64,000 bases of DNA, taken from NCBI GenBank assembly GCA_008711295.1, contig VUYV01000073.1, positions 248,001 to 312,000 of the forward strand, in the 5' to 3' direction. The stretch's first letter is position 1. Every line of letters starts with the position of its first letter. This document shows positions 49,851 to 62,380 of this stretch, in pieces. Position numbers and translations under genes: made by a program. The notes below the pieces were generated by a model. The model was not told the origin of the DNA. It saw only the letters and a list, made by a program, of their open reading frames with translations, and did not search any database. The stretch comes from Anarhynchus alexandrinus. Its lineage: Eukaryota > Chordata > Aves > Charadriiformes > Charadriidae.

Positions 49851-52807
49851 ACAGTCCTGGAGGCAAAGGAAGAAAAATGACATAAAGTACCACAGTTACT
49901 TTTTTATGCCCTTGAAAAACAGAATAATTTAATTTGTAAATTTTAATTATGTCCCATTTTTCTGCATTTCTGTTCAGCACTCTAGACTAAAAAAAACCTT
50001 GATTAATTTTAGTGCAACCCAATTTCCATCAGCTTTCAGAAACTTTTTTCGCTGTATATAATAGCTCCTTGAAATATTAGATGTATATTTCACCTGGCTA
50101 AGTCTATTACCATCTACAAGGTATTAGCACACTTTGTACAATTCATTCCAAAGGTCCAATTTGGAAAATAAGGAGTCTTGTTTGCATGGTACAAAGTCTG
50201 ACAAGAAAACTATGTTGATTATTGTTGGTTGTTCTTTGACATATTAACAGTTAATGAAGTATAGCTGGGTAATAATTTTCCAACGTAGGATCTGGAGTTC
50301 AAGCTCTTATGACTTCACCAAACTTAATGTGAGCAACTAAAGAATGACAACTTATCCCCCTATCACTACTATCACTTACTCCATCATCTCATACATGATT
50401 AATGAATATTTTTTTTCACTTTTCAGTGCTTGCATTATTTTTTATTTAAAACATAAGTAATAATATTCTGCGGTCTTACAAGGACATGTGAAAGTGGATT
50501 TGCAGCTGTCTGGGAAGTCCTAAGATAGCATAATGATGATTACCTTAAGAACAAGTCCACATCTCTCCACAGATAGAATCTAAGCAAAGGCCACTGACTA
50601 ATGAATGGTACTCTGAGCACCAGATAAGGAAGGAGTCCTATGGAAAAAAGTAACATGTGATAGGATATTACAAGATCTTAATTGAAGTTGCAGAAGCAAC
50701 CAGTTTTCCTTAACGTTGAAGAGTTTGCCTTTGTAAGCTTATCACTCTTTTACCATAAGATTTTCTGAATATGTATTCCAGGACAATATATTATTCCTCA
50801 AACACTTTACGTATCAAATTTGCAGTTTGGAAAAAATACCCCTCTAAGTACCAGTTCATAAATACATTTTGTGCTATCTCAGCTAGAAAGAGTGTCCATT
50901 TGAATGATTAGTATTCTGCTCCTCTGTTCTCATCTAGCTTCTCTAATAAAGTGTAATCAAATTGGATGTTCCATGAATTCAAGATCTGTTACCCATGTGC
51001 ATACTAGGTCAGTGTATCCCAACTGAGGGAGTGGAAGGAAAGGAAGAAGGGTAAAATGGAGAAAGTTATTGACTTAATATCAGTCAAGTTATTTGATTTT
51101 ACTTTCCTCCCATCTTCAGTGTACTCCAGGGGACTCTGAATGAAGTAATATGTGGTCCCCACTTGCTTTTCATCTCTCTTCCCAGAGTAGCTTCTAATGA
51201 CAGTAACAAGAGGAGTGAATCATAAAAACGAATCACAGAAAAATGCACGTTTAAGAAATATCCCTCAGGTGAAAGCTTGCCTCTTCCGCCTCAGCAGCAT
51301 TCAAATAAACTCTACATATATTTGCAACGCAGGCTAGTTTGCTGTATTCAAACTAAATCCCAAATCCACAGAAAACAGCGAAGAGGGATAGAAAGGGAAT
51401 GAGCGGAATGGACACAAAAGCTTCTTTGGAATGATACAGGTGTTCATTCTGACCTTCTCAGTAGTGTATCTGACGGAAGAGTGAGGAACTAGTATTTCAA
51501 TAGAACAGTCTTGAACAGCCTTTTACATCTGAAAGTTTCATCATTCTTCACTAAATAGTGTTCATTTATTTAGTTCAAAAACTTTATTCACTAGATATTA
51601 ACATGGTTAGCATATGCCTAACTGAGCTAACTTATCTAAAACAACTTCTCTGCTATTCCAGGTCAGGTGAATCAGACATAACTGATTTTTCCATTCATAC
51701 ACTGAGCGGTTCTAGGGACCCACCTCAGAAATGAAACCTTAATCCCTATTTTTGTCTGCAAAGACTACCTAACCTGGATATTTCCCCTGAAAACAGTGGA
51801 ATATTAAATGTGGAAGTGGCGGATGTATTCAGCTGCAGAATTAAACTATTTGGGGGATCCTTAAACATAAATGTCTCATTTGAGACATCCTACAATATTC
51901 AAAAGCCATATGTGCATCTGGTGGCTTTGCCCAGGAATTAGGGGGCATCTCTGTTCTTCAAATGCAGCAGCTGCAAAGGAGGTAACATAATCTAGGTGGG
52001 GATGTGTGAGCAACTGAATCGTGAGCAGGAGCTTGTATATGAGTCATTATATTCGTATGGGATACAGAAGGATTCCTTTGAAATACACCTGCAAAGAAAA
52101 TGGTAATTCATTACTCTAACAATCATCAAGGTCGTAACATTTTCTCTTCTGTTTATACAAAAATAGAAGCTTTTTAAATTTTATTTTAAAGACACATATC
52201 CTTTGAGAGTTCTTAGTCCATTTGTTAAGGTACTGACATAAATAACGGCAAGTGGGCTTTCCACCTTTTCTGATTTAGAATAAAACTGCTTCCCCTAAAT
52301 TACTCCAAATAAGATACATTAAGGATCTGAAGCTGAGTCTCCGGTGCCCTAGTTGTCCTTGTCTTTGCCTTTCCCTGAAAATGCCACGGATCTAGTTATC
52401 TTTTCATAACATAACTTGGCTTTGGTAAAACACCAAATTTTGACCAATACACGACTTGATTTTTGTGCTTAGTTTTTAATATGCCAATACTTTCTAGATC
52501 TGGTCAAAGAAATGTTTAAGAAGATAATAGACATTTACGTTAAATTTCTTAAATCTTTAAGAGTTAAAGAAGCTATTTCTTTCAAAGGTATGTCATTGTG
52601 GCTATATTTAATAATGAACATTAAACAGGACTTCAAATATGACAGTTAAAATGTACTCAGAAGATTTCTATTAGCATCCTTGAGCCTTCCATGACTCTTT
52701 CCAACTCTACCATTGTGCTTTGGCTTGTTTTGTTTTAAACTGAATACAATTAAGAGTATACTTTCAACTTGAGTTTGGAGTTGCTTGCCTTGAGCTAATT
52801 TGTGCCA
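49851..52807. other. Unique AT-rich non-coding sequence
   Basis: About 3 kb with no recognisable gene, RNA gene or dispersed repeat and no open frame of note. Confidence 0.6.
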
Positions 52808-52948
52808 CAAACTTAATATTATTTAAATACGGGTTTAAATATTATTTATTGTTATCAATTGAAATATTTAAATGATATTCAATAAACATTTTTACAGAAA
52901 GGTTAAATAATAAATATTTAAATCAAGTGTTATTTAAACACAAGTTTG
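52808..52948. repeat. Imperfect 141-bp inverted repeat (hairpin)
   Basis: The left end CAAACTT (52808-52814) is the exact complement of the right end AAGTTTG (52942-52948). Inside, the left GGTTTAAATATTATTTATTG and the right TTAAATAATAAATATTTAAA pair imperfectly, with small indels. The middle (about 52852-52905) is the loop. The whole is extremely AT-rich. It may be a decayed miniature inverted-repeat element or chance self-complementarity of AT-rich DNA. No target duplication is obvious. Confidence 0.5.
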
Positions 52949-53412
52949 TTTTCTTAATGTGAACGGAAGGAAACATTGACTGTTTAAAAGGGGTTTTGGG
53001 GAGAAAGACTAACAGATTACAGATCTTTACGCTGTGGCCAACCTGAAAGGATTTGAATCCATCTATTTCTTTCTTTTATGCACAACTTAGAAGCTTTAGT
53101 TTGTTCATATCTGTCACAATATAATTACATTAAGCACCTAGACGAACAAATCAGAGTAATTTAATTTTGAAGTTTAAACTCTGATTTGCCAGATTGTTCA
53201 AATCAAAAGGAAATTTCTGAGGAAAACATATTTCTGACAACCATATCATAGGAGAGGAGCTGATGAGAAAATGTGAAAAAAGTACAAAAATTCTGCTTTC
53301 TTCCATCTAAAAAGAAAATTGAAGGGTGCAAGGAAAACCTTGGCCCTTTCTCTAACAGCACAGGTCTCTCTTGAAAAGCAGTTGCCTCAAGATGCGATAG
53401 TCCCTGCAAAAA

Positions 53413-53417
53413 GAAAC
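53413..53417. repeat. Target-site duplication, left copy
   Basis: GAAAC immediately precedes the LTR start TGTCCTGG and is repeated exactly at 54131-54135 after the LTR end CCACAACA. Five-base duplications are typical of ERVL-type and some class I retroviral integrations. Confidence 0.85.
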
Positions 53418-53718
53418 TGTCCTGGTTTGAGGTAAAAGAGAACCAATTTTCTGTTCATTAATTTTGCTTTTTAGCTAAGCCTCTTCTGACTATTGAAATT
53501 AATAGCATATTGTGCAGAAACTGTTCGATCTCAGAGTGGTAAGATCTATGTTCATAGTTGACACCAAAGAATGGTGTGCAGAGAGGCTCTTGTTTTTACT
53601 TATAACAGCCAAGGGCAGCTAACTTTGTTATTTGCCCCATTGGAGGGTTGGAAGGGGAAAAGCATAGAGGGGACCCACCTGCGGGGAGGAGCGGACAGGA
53701 CAGGTGACCCAACACTGG

Positions 53719-53763
53719 CCAATAGGGTATTCCATCCCATCTGCCTCATGCTCAGTATAAAAG
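53719..53763 (+). promoter_or_regulatory. Predicted LTR core promoter (CCAAT and TATA boxes)
   Basis: CCAAT at 53719-53723 and TATAAAAG at 53756-53763, 32 bases apart, within the solo LTR. Transcription would be expected to start about 25-30 bases after the TATA box. Whether it is active in any tissue cannot be told from sequence. Confidence 0.7.
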
Positions 53764-54003
53764 CTGAGGGATCAAAGTGTCAGCTCTCTTTTCTTCAGTG
53801 GCCAGAGTCTGAGGAGGGCTCTGTCTGTTCATCTGCCTTTGATCCCGATCCCGAATCCAGATGCGGAATCCAGTTCCTGTCTGTCACTGAGTCCAGTCTG
53901 GGACTTCCACAGTGCCTGCTGGTCACATGATCATTATCCTGCGAGCTTGATACAGTTTTGTATATATTTCATTATTTTCTTGTTACTTTATTACTAATAC
54001 TTC

Positions 54004-54009
54004 ATTAAA
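54004..54009 (+). terminator. Predicted LTR polyadenylation signal
   Basis: ATTAAA, a common variant of AATAAA, about 240 bases after the TATA box and followed by T/CT-rich sequence. This is the expected position for the end of R in an LTR. Confidence 0.6.
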
Positions 54010-54130
54010 GTAGCTTAGTTCCTTCTAAACTCATAAGTTGCTCTCTCTCTCTCCCTCCTCTCCTTGAAAAAAGAGGTGGGGGAGAGCATCTGTCACTCAC
54101 CTAGTGGCCAGTCCAACTCAAACCACAACA

Positions 54131-54135
54131 GAAAC
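54131..54135. repeat. Target-site duplication, right copy
   Basis: GAAAC, identical to 53413-53417; together they bracket the solo LTR exactly. Confidence 0.85.
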
Positions 54136-54805
54136 AAAGGCTGTATATGGGTGAAGAGCTCCAAGGGATAGATGGAAAACTAGTTGCTGTGAGTAGTACT
54201 TTTGCTGCTGTTTTCACTTGAACTGCACAAAATCAGTAAGTTATCATTACAAAGTGGTGTTTTCCCTTTTGTGCTGTGATAGAAAGGTGCAGAGATGCCT
54301 TGACAAGGTGCCAAGACGTTCCCTGCTGAGTTCTTCTGTCACGGTTGATATTATTTCTTATCATTCTGCACTAGAAAGATTTCTTAAACAGACTAGGGAC
54401 AACACCTCAGTGAAATGCTGATGGGTCATGAATCGTTTCAGAAAATATCTCCAAAATAGTATTTGAATAGGCATAAAGAAGGAACATTTAGGGCTGAATT
54501 TCAGTCTGAGGTCTTCCCATACTCCTGAGTGTCAGTTCGAGCAGCAGAAAGATGAGATTACGCTGAGTCATAATCGCAGTGTAGCAGTTCAGGATTTCCC
54601 AGCCAACAGATAATTCTGTCACAGTGCAGAAAGTGAGCCTTCATAACTATTCCCAGCTCACTCCACCAACTGCCAGGTACAAACTTTCTACGTATGATCC
54701 CATCACTAAAAGCTCAGCCTAACACTATTGCTTGTAACGGCCCCCTACAGCCTGGCACCCTGTGGTATAATCCCACTTCTATTGCCCACGGAAAAGAAGA
54801 CTCCA
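54136..54805. other. Unique non-coding sequence
   Basis: No gene or further retroviral sequence recognised between the solo LTR and the next CR1. Confidence 0.6.
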
Positions 54806-54884
54806 TCTATGGCAGGGGGGTTAGAACTCGATGATCTTCAAGGTCCCTTCCAACCTAAACCGTTCTATGTTTCTATGATTCTAT
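54806..54884 (+). mobile_element. Short CR1 LINE 3' tail, sense
   Basis: Only the last 80 bp of a CR1: TCTATGGCAGGGGGGTTAGA, ACTCGATGATCTTCAAGG, TCCCTTCCAACCTAAACC, then three octamers GTTCTATG TTTCTATG ATTCTATA. Nearly the same wording as the tail at 11928-12093, so the same subfamily, truncated much further at its 5' end. Confidence 0.94.
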
Positions 54885-57800
54885 ATGCCTGTTTGTGTAT
54901 GTGTGCTTTGATAAAACTGCAAAATACTGGGCACTCACTCTTGTTCAGGGCTGAAGATGTTAAATGGAGCTGACGGGCTTGAGAGTAAGATATCGGAGTC
55001 CAACTGGAAGCAAATTACTTGTTCAGAGTCTTCAGATATAAGACTATGCCCATATGGCAGTTGCTTTGAGTTGAATAAAAGCAGACATGAACATTGTTAT
55101 AAGAATAAGTCAGTATTATTATTCTCTGATATATGAATGTGCTGCTTTGGAAATAAAAAAAAAAAGATAAAGTTTTAGTGAGAGTCAAGAACTGAAGTGC
55201 AATTTAGAAAAGCAATTGAAAACAAAGACACTGAAGGAAAAACAAGGAGAAGGAATGAAAAATGATGCTTTAGTATGAAACAAAACTAAAAAGGGGGCAA
55301 AAATTATCAATAGTGTGGTTATTAGGTGGTCATCAACTTTCAGAATAAAAGATAGATATAGAAATAGGGAGAAATTTCAGAAGTGGATAATCTTTCAGGC
55401 AAGTAAATATTTGCAGTAAATAGTATGTATAAAAACTATTGATAGATTTGGAGAGCTGGTAAGATAAAAATTCATCTTACAGCATTTCACAAAACTTGTG
55501 CCTTTCTCCAGTAGCTATTTTCCATATGGTCATCTATCTTGTTGATAATGTTTCTTATTCCTGATGGATCGGTCAAACATAAGCAGCAAAACGTATGAAC
55601 ACATAAAATAGTAGTAGCGCTTACATATGAAATAGAAATACAGTTATTTCATAATTAAGAAGACACTACCCATGGTCATGACAGATAAAGTAGCTCCTGT
55701 GGATGCACAAATGCATTTATACCTGTTTTAGGGAGAGCACATTATCAGGAAAACAGAACAGATGTAAAGAAAATAAGATGGCTGTATAAAGAGATATCTC
55801 TGTACTGCTGTGTTTTTAACCAACAAGTAAGATATATGTAACAAAGGAGAGCACTTTGATCTGTTCAGATTATTGTTCCTCTTGCCAGAGACAGTTTCTA
55901 TCATAAGCAACATCTTTAGAGAGTTCTGATGTGATTTCTACCTCCATATAGAGTTTTCTTTTTCCCATCTGTAAAAAAATAGATTAAAAATAAAATAAAA
56001 CGCATCAGTTCTGCAGCTGCACACTAAATAACAGGCTAAATGGCTTTAATTTAGGTGACAAATTGGTATAATAATGTAATGTCACCCTCAGAGACTGCCT
56101 CAACGAACAACTGACCCCTTGAAAAAGGAGAAGTTATAATCACTTTTTTCTTTGGAAATCTCTCAAAACTTGCCTTGAACTTTATTCCTTTTTCTTCTTT
56201 GCTGTTAGCATCTCGGTACAGTGACAATGAGCCCAATATTACATCTCTGACTACTAAGAGAGCTTTAACATTGTTTGCATCAGTGAAAAAAAAGCCTCGA
56301 TGTGTGAATCTGTGGATGTCTCTGAACCTCAAATGTTTTGTAATATGGTGATAGCAATCAGAAGACAATGGTTTCTGGTGCCCCACATTCCAACAACTGT
56401 TACCTGAATATTCATTTTTACCTTTCATGCTCATTTTAATTGCAATTATTTTTTTTTAAATCAATGAATGAGACGTACATGAATTAAGAAACAATGCAAT
56501 GGCTGATCAGATGAACCTGGCTTAACGCAGACCAACTTCCCAGGAGGACTGGGCCAACCACTTCTTTTGTGGCACCTTTAACAGGCTGTTCTTGCTTTTG
56601 GCTGCAGTGGCCAAGTCATAATGAGGATAAAGAATGTCCTATAAAAATGGAAGCAAGATCCCAACTGAATTACAAGCTACTATGTCAAATGCTAATATTA
56701 GGGGCTACTACTTTTCTTTTAGAGGAGTGAAATTCAGGCATTAGCTGTGAATAAAGGCATGCATATTACTTTCTAAATTGGATGTGATTTAATTACATTC
56801 TATCCCATTTTCAATTCTCTGTCATTAGTTTTAGGTAAAAGGCTTTGAATTTCTGTTCTCACACGGCAGCTCTCTGCCACCTAAATGATCATGATTTCAA
56901 GTAAGTATGGATGAGCACAAAAGGGGAAAAGCTAAAAATAATTTGCCCAGCACCTCAGTACCCTCTGACATACCTATGAAGAAATTCTCTTTGGAGATGA
57001 GCGCTGATGATATCAGTATCCATTTTGAAAGGAATTATGACATATCATTGATGTATCTCAATGTTTTGTCATGTCGTTCCTTTCTAGACAGTGTTTTTAT
57101 GATCTTGTTATGAAAAGGGTGAGCCCATGAGGGTGAAGTCCCACCACGAGAGTTGACAGAGCAGCCAGGAAACCTTCAGTCCCAGTGTGGGTGCCTCTGT
57201 CAGTCCCACTAATCCACAGGAGCTCTGAGATGTCTTATGGTCTCCAACTTGTTCAGAAATTGTTCTTAGGTGGGGAATTTGTGGAGATCTGCCTCATTTA
57301 GAACCTACACTTCTTGCAAATAGCTATATGCCATACTATTCTGATTAACTTTTTTTTATTATCTTTTTTTTTTTTCTGTACAGGAGGATGTGGTCTGGCC
57401 CGTGAAATTTAGCAGAGCTCGCAAGAATAAATCCCAGCGTAACCTATTCTGTTATAAAATTAACTCACATAAACCAGTAGGGGCTGGTCCTCAACATCTT
57501 TTTTTTCCCTACTGGCTGTATTAATCAATAGTTCAACCCATGTTGGTAAAGAAGAAATGATGCTATCACAGAGTCTTAGCTAGTTTTGCAAAAGGCAAAA
57601 GGTAAATACACGTCACTTGAAGACTTTCTGAAACCTTCCTGAAGCCTTCCTTGACCACAATGTGTGTTAAAGGTTTTTGGTTAGGGTGTTTTTTTTTCAT
57701 TTTCACTTATGACTTTGAACTAAGAAAGAAAAAATCTTCTAAGCAAATCATAAGAAAAAATGCTTAAGGCAACTTTTTTTTATTGACAAAATTTTTTTCT

Positions 57801-60800
57801 TAAATCTTTGTTTGGTGTCTTCCTTGTGAATAGTGTGTACATGTCTGCTTTCATAATATAATGTCTTCACTTTGGCTAAATCACTAGTTTTCAAGAAAAA
57901 AATAAGGATTAGTTTACCTTTAATGTCAGCACTGGGAAAAAAATTAAGCGGTGGATAGAGATTACTACTTTTAATATGTTTTCCCTTTGGTGTCAATTAT
58001 TTCAAATCCAGGTTTCAGTTATTTCTATAAAAGTGTGGTAGTCATTTAGACCATGAATACCCTTAAAGAGATCAAAGACTACCAGAAGATTGATACATGC
58101 TGCAAAAATATATTCTTTTGCTTTCACTTATTCTTCATAGACTCTTAAAGCAAAAGTCAGCAGAGCCCACTCCCAGCATAAAAAGTGAACACTTTTGCCT
58201 CTTTAACTCTTTGGACTTCAGATTAGAGCAAAACCAGTGCAACGTAAGATAAATTGCCTACAGGTAAGAAGCCTGAGAACACAGGTATCAACCCTATTTT
58301 TAGACAAGAAACGTAAACCTAATAATATACTGAAATGATATTTGGCTCACCAGTGGGGATAAAAGAGGTTGTTTAAGCTCTGGGCTCTGCTGAGATCTGA
58401 GATTTGGTTCTGAGCCTTCAGCAAACCCAAGTCCTTGGAGATTCGTTTCCTTATGACAAAAATCCCTCCTGTCTCTCTCAGTACAGAATAAGCACAGCAA
58501 TGGTTAGAACTCCAGCAAGTTATCATTGTCACCAACAATAGCACCAGTAGTTTTCAGGCAGATACATCTTAATGGTAGTGCTCAGCATCCTGTTTCTGAA
58601 GTCAATTAATTTTGTCTTTGAATGCTTAAAACTTAGTAGTCATTTTTAAAGACTTAGTTGCATTTTGTACGCACGTAAGGAAAAGTTGTCTCTGTATCAA
58701 GGACTTTGTAACACACTGCGTAGATAAAACAATTTAGGTTCATAATATGCCAAATGATTATACATATATAGGCTACAGAAACGCTTCTGAGAGAGAAGCA
58801 GAAGAGAAATCTAGCATGGAAGAAATGTGCTCATACAGGATGAAACAGCTAAGAAGAGGTCACTTGATAGGGGAGGAAAGAAAACAAATCCAGTAAGCCT
58901 CAAGATGTACTGCACTGGGAAAAGAAGCCACTAAGTGCTGCAAAAGTAAGAACGTGCAGATCTTAACAGACCTGTGAATCCTTGTAAATCCTGTTGTCTG
59001 AGGAAATTTTAAATAGGGGTTATGAACAGCAAAAATTACTGGCAAAAATGTTTCATTTAATAGCTAAAATATATTTTATAGATCAATGGTAGGTTTAAGG
59101 TTTTCTTTCTGTTTGAATCTATCACTGCAGTTGTCAGATAGAACAGCTGATACTTAACCTTACCCTGAAACTGCATATTACTTCCAAAGGGGATAATGCA
59201 ATATATTCCATTTCCTTCTTTCACAAACTTCTTTGATACATGTCATTGTTACTGCACTTACTGCAAGATTCAAGCATCTATGTAGTGAGAACATCCTTCT
59301 CTCCCGACACACTGGACCAGCTGCTGTGTATTGCTACACCCGGTCTTGCAAAATCCTCTTAACACAGCATTTTTAGCAGCCTGCTCATTTACAGAATTGC
59401 TGTTCCACAAGAAATCCCAGCATTTTAAAACATTATTATCTGATTTAGGAGAGGAAATTTAACTATGAAATTTCACAGGATCTCCAGTTATTCAAGGAAA
59501 GAGGAGAAATAGCCTTCTCATAATCCTTAGTCAGTAATGTGAAAACACAGGCAGGCTCTGAGGTGACCTTTCTAAAGGACCATCCTTAAGATGATGGTTC
59601 TGATGCAGAATCAGCATTTGTTTTTGAAATACACTCATTTAAGAGTTTTGAGGTAAAAAATAGATGTGTCAGCAAATTTGTTCTCAGTCTGAGACCTGAT
59701 TTTCTTTCTAGATGCAAAAAATCAAGTGTGTTTCTGTATGCAGCTGGTTAGCTGGGAAACTTAGCTAAGCTAACAGAGGATCAGTTTCAAACTCTTATTT
59801 AATCACTCTAGGCCAGTACAGCATCAAGCAGAACCTTAATCATCTACATCGCTAACCAGTGCTCAGCCCCCAGGGTGTCTCACTCTGCCAAATGATACAT
59901 CTTTATGTACTGCTTTGGCTCTGATATAATCCAAATTTGTCTTTTGACCAGCTTTGTCTAATCTTACTAGGACTTATTTAAAAAACTCATTTAGAAAGTT
60001 TAGTTGTTTATGAAAAAAGTATAGGGGAAAAAAACAGGTAGCTTTTCACTGCATGCAGCTTGCAAATTTAAAGTAATGTTATGAGAACACATAAGAAACT
60101 CCTACCCTCTCAGCATGCCTCTGTTCAAGAACAACAGCTTCCTACAGGATCTGCCATCTGGAGAGCAAAAAGATGAAGATAGTGTAAGAAAGATCTCATT
60201 CAAACTATACTAGAAGATGATAGATATCGGAGTTGTTTTTCCCAGATTCATTCATCTGGAAAAAAATGTCAAAACAAAGGCACTATCTGAGCTTCCTCTG
60301 TAATCAAGAGATAAAGAAAATTCCAGAGAAATTCCCTATGTCTCACAGACACCTTGAGTTGGAAATCTTTGAGTTTTGCTGGGATGCATGCAGTCTTATA
60401 CTAAAAGTGCATTTCCTGCATGCAACAAAAATATATAGGGAAGACTGTGATAGCTAAAGCATAGTTGTGCCTTCACTCTTCTGAAAGTAATGAAACTCAG
60501 CACCAATCCTGAAAAGAATACCATCTAATACTATCAGTTTATCTTTATATACTGTCCAGCCCCAAGATGTGATTATCTAGTGATACACACAGATCTTCTA
60601 ATGGACATGCATTTGTAAATACATTTGACTTTTCTTTTTAAATTGCTTCTCGGGTTGTCCATGGACATGTTTAGCTATAAAAGTTATCCTGAGGAAAATA
60701 AATTAGTAATAAAGCCAGCTGACCACAAACATATTTACATAATATAAAGGCACTCACTGCTGACTACAACAGACATTTAGGAATCTTATGAAAGCAAAGG

Positions 60801-61801
60801 AGAACTCTGCTGTTTCCAACCTGAGCCACAATACACAGAAAAGAGAGAAAATTCAGCTATTCAGATGTCTGGGGGAAGTGACTTTCTGAAGATCCACATC
60901 ACTGTGGTTTTTGCCACTCAATGTGTCATTGGGCACAATTCATTTCATAATCATGCCAGACATCTTCTTTATGTCACAAGCATTAAGACCCTTTCCCTCT
61001 CTCGAGGGAACTGAAGCAAATGCTTCTACATTGCTTTCACCATGCTTTTGAAAACCTCATTAAATTAGAGAAGAGGACATTCAATACCCATGAGGAGATA
61101 GTGTGCCTTGAAGCACTGACTCATTAAGTAATCTTTATGTATAAACGTCATTAGTTTCCATCTCTTCCAGATGTTCCCCTTAGCCAACAGAACAAGTACA
61201 GTTATCAATTTCCTAACATCATTCAGAAACATTAATTCGCCCTCTTTCCCCACTATGCACATGTAATTATAATACATATATAGTTCCATGATGGTTGAAT
61301 TCAAAGGCTTAGAGTTGATGTAGGAGCTCTAAATAGGTGTTTTCAATAATTGCACAGCTTATGGCAGGAGTAAAGAATATGTATCAAATTGGCCTAGTAA
61401 TATCTCCGCCTTCAGCATTTCCTGTGACTGGCTAAACTAGCTTCAAATAAGCACTTTGGTGTCCAGTAAACTCCATTTAATCTCTTATTTAAAAATAAAA
61501 TGCAATCAAATAAGGAAATGTTGAGGTATATTTACCAGTTGGCCACTTGGTTTCTTAGACATTAGCAAGAAAGATGGGTTTATTTCCTTTTATGATGTGC
61601 TTTAAAGCTCCAAATTAAATGTCACAGACTGAGTCCTTCTGTAGATGCATAATCCTGAAAAAAATGCTTTTTGTTGCTATGTTTTTAGCACACAAGTCTA
61701 CTTGTCAGTCTCAGTCCCTGTTGCTAAGTTATCCTGTTTCAAATAGTTTATCATCTTTGCCTTTGTCAGGGTCGATAGTGTATCCCTGCTAGGGAAGTAC
61801 A
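54885..61801. other. Long unique non-coding stretch
   Basis: About 6.9 kb without a recognisable gene or transposon. A 127-codon minus-strand frame (56051-56434) has no recognisable domain and is within chance expectation. About 56640-56900 resembles conserved non-coding sequence in texture. Short A or T runs occur near 55157-55167, 57350-57375 and 57689-57697. Confidence 0.55.
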
Positions 61802-62380
61802 TGTATTGGATCTGGCTCAAACTGAGTTAACTTTCTTCGCAGCAGCCTGTATGGTGCTGAGGTTTGGATTTGTGGCTAAACCAGTGTCAATAGTACACCA
61901 ATGTTTTGGCTATTGCTGAACAGTGCTTGCACAGCATCAAGGCTTTTTCCCACTCTGCTGCACCATCGAGTAGGCAAGAAGTTAGGAGGGGACACAACCG
62001 GCACAGCTGAGCTGAATTGGCCAAAGGGATGTGCCTCACAAAATAACATCATGCTCAGTGATAAAAATGGGAAATGGGACGATGGGGATAGGGTCAGAAG
62101 GTTCTTTTGCAAGGTACTGTTTGCTTGAAGGCTGGATAAGCATCAGGCTGCTTGTGGGAGGTAGTGAGTAACTGCCGTTGCATCACATGTTTCTTTGTGC
62201 TGCATTTGGTTTTGGTTTTGTTTTTTTCTCTTTCCTTCACTTACTAAACTGTTTTTATCTTTACCCATGAGTCTTCTTGCTTTTGCTCTTCCTATTCTCT
62301 CCCCCATCCCTCTGCAATGAGAGGGAGCAAATGAGGAGCTGTGTGGGTGCCTAGCTGCTGGCCAGGGTCAACCCACCACA
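61802..62380 (+). mobile_element. Diverged solo LTR or LTR remnant, about 580 bp
   Basis: The left end TGTATTGGATCTGGCTCAAA followed by GAGTTAACTTTCTTCGCAGC, TTTGGATTTGTGG, TATTGCTGAACAGTGCTTGC and ACAGCATCAAGGCTTTTTCC matches the recalled series of a common avian LTR ('TGT…TGGTTTGG…GAGTTAATTTTCTTC…TTGCTGAGCAGTGCTTACACAG…'). Further on come TTGGCCAAAGGGATGTGCCT, CATGCTCAGTGATAAAAATG (TATA region, GATAAAA at 62060), a decayed polyadenylation site (ACTAAA, 62243) and the terminus CCAGGGTCAACCCACCACA. No clean target duplication is visible (GTACA before, ATAAG after), consistent with age. No internal retroviral genes adjoin it. Confidence 0.82.

Larger units (their letters stand above)
53418..54130 (+). 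mobile_element. Solo LTR of an endogenous retrovirus, 713 bp
   Basis: The element starts TGTCCTGGTTTGAG and ends CAACTCAAACCACAACA, so its ends form an imperfect inverted repeat beginning TG and ending CA. It is flanked by the 5-bp duplication GAAAC. Promoter-like and polyadenylation-like signals are in the right order for U3-R-U5: a CCAAT box at 53719, TATAAAAG at 53756, ATTAAA at 54004, then a CT-rich run (about 54042-54063). The block from TGGCCAATAGGGTATTCC to CTCATGCTCAGTATAAAA is a hallmark I recall from avian LTRs. No internal retroviral sequence or second LTR is adjacent, so this is the product of LTR-LTR recombination. An apparent 119-codon frame (53571-53930) lies inside U3/R and is not a gene. 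Confidence 0.92.

Noticed and set aside
53571..53930. 119-codon plus-strand open frame
   Set aside because: Lies wholly within the solo LTR (U3/R) and crosses its TATA box; not a gene.
56051..56434. 127-codon minus-strand open frame with a fairly protein-like composition
   Set aside because: No family recognised and the length is within chance expectation. A BLASTp hit, or conservation of the frame in other birds, would reopen it.
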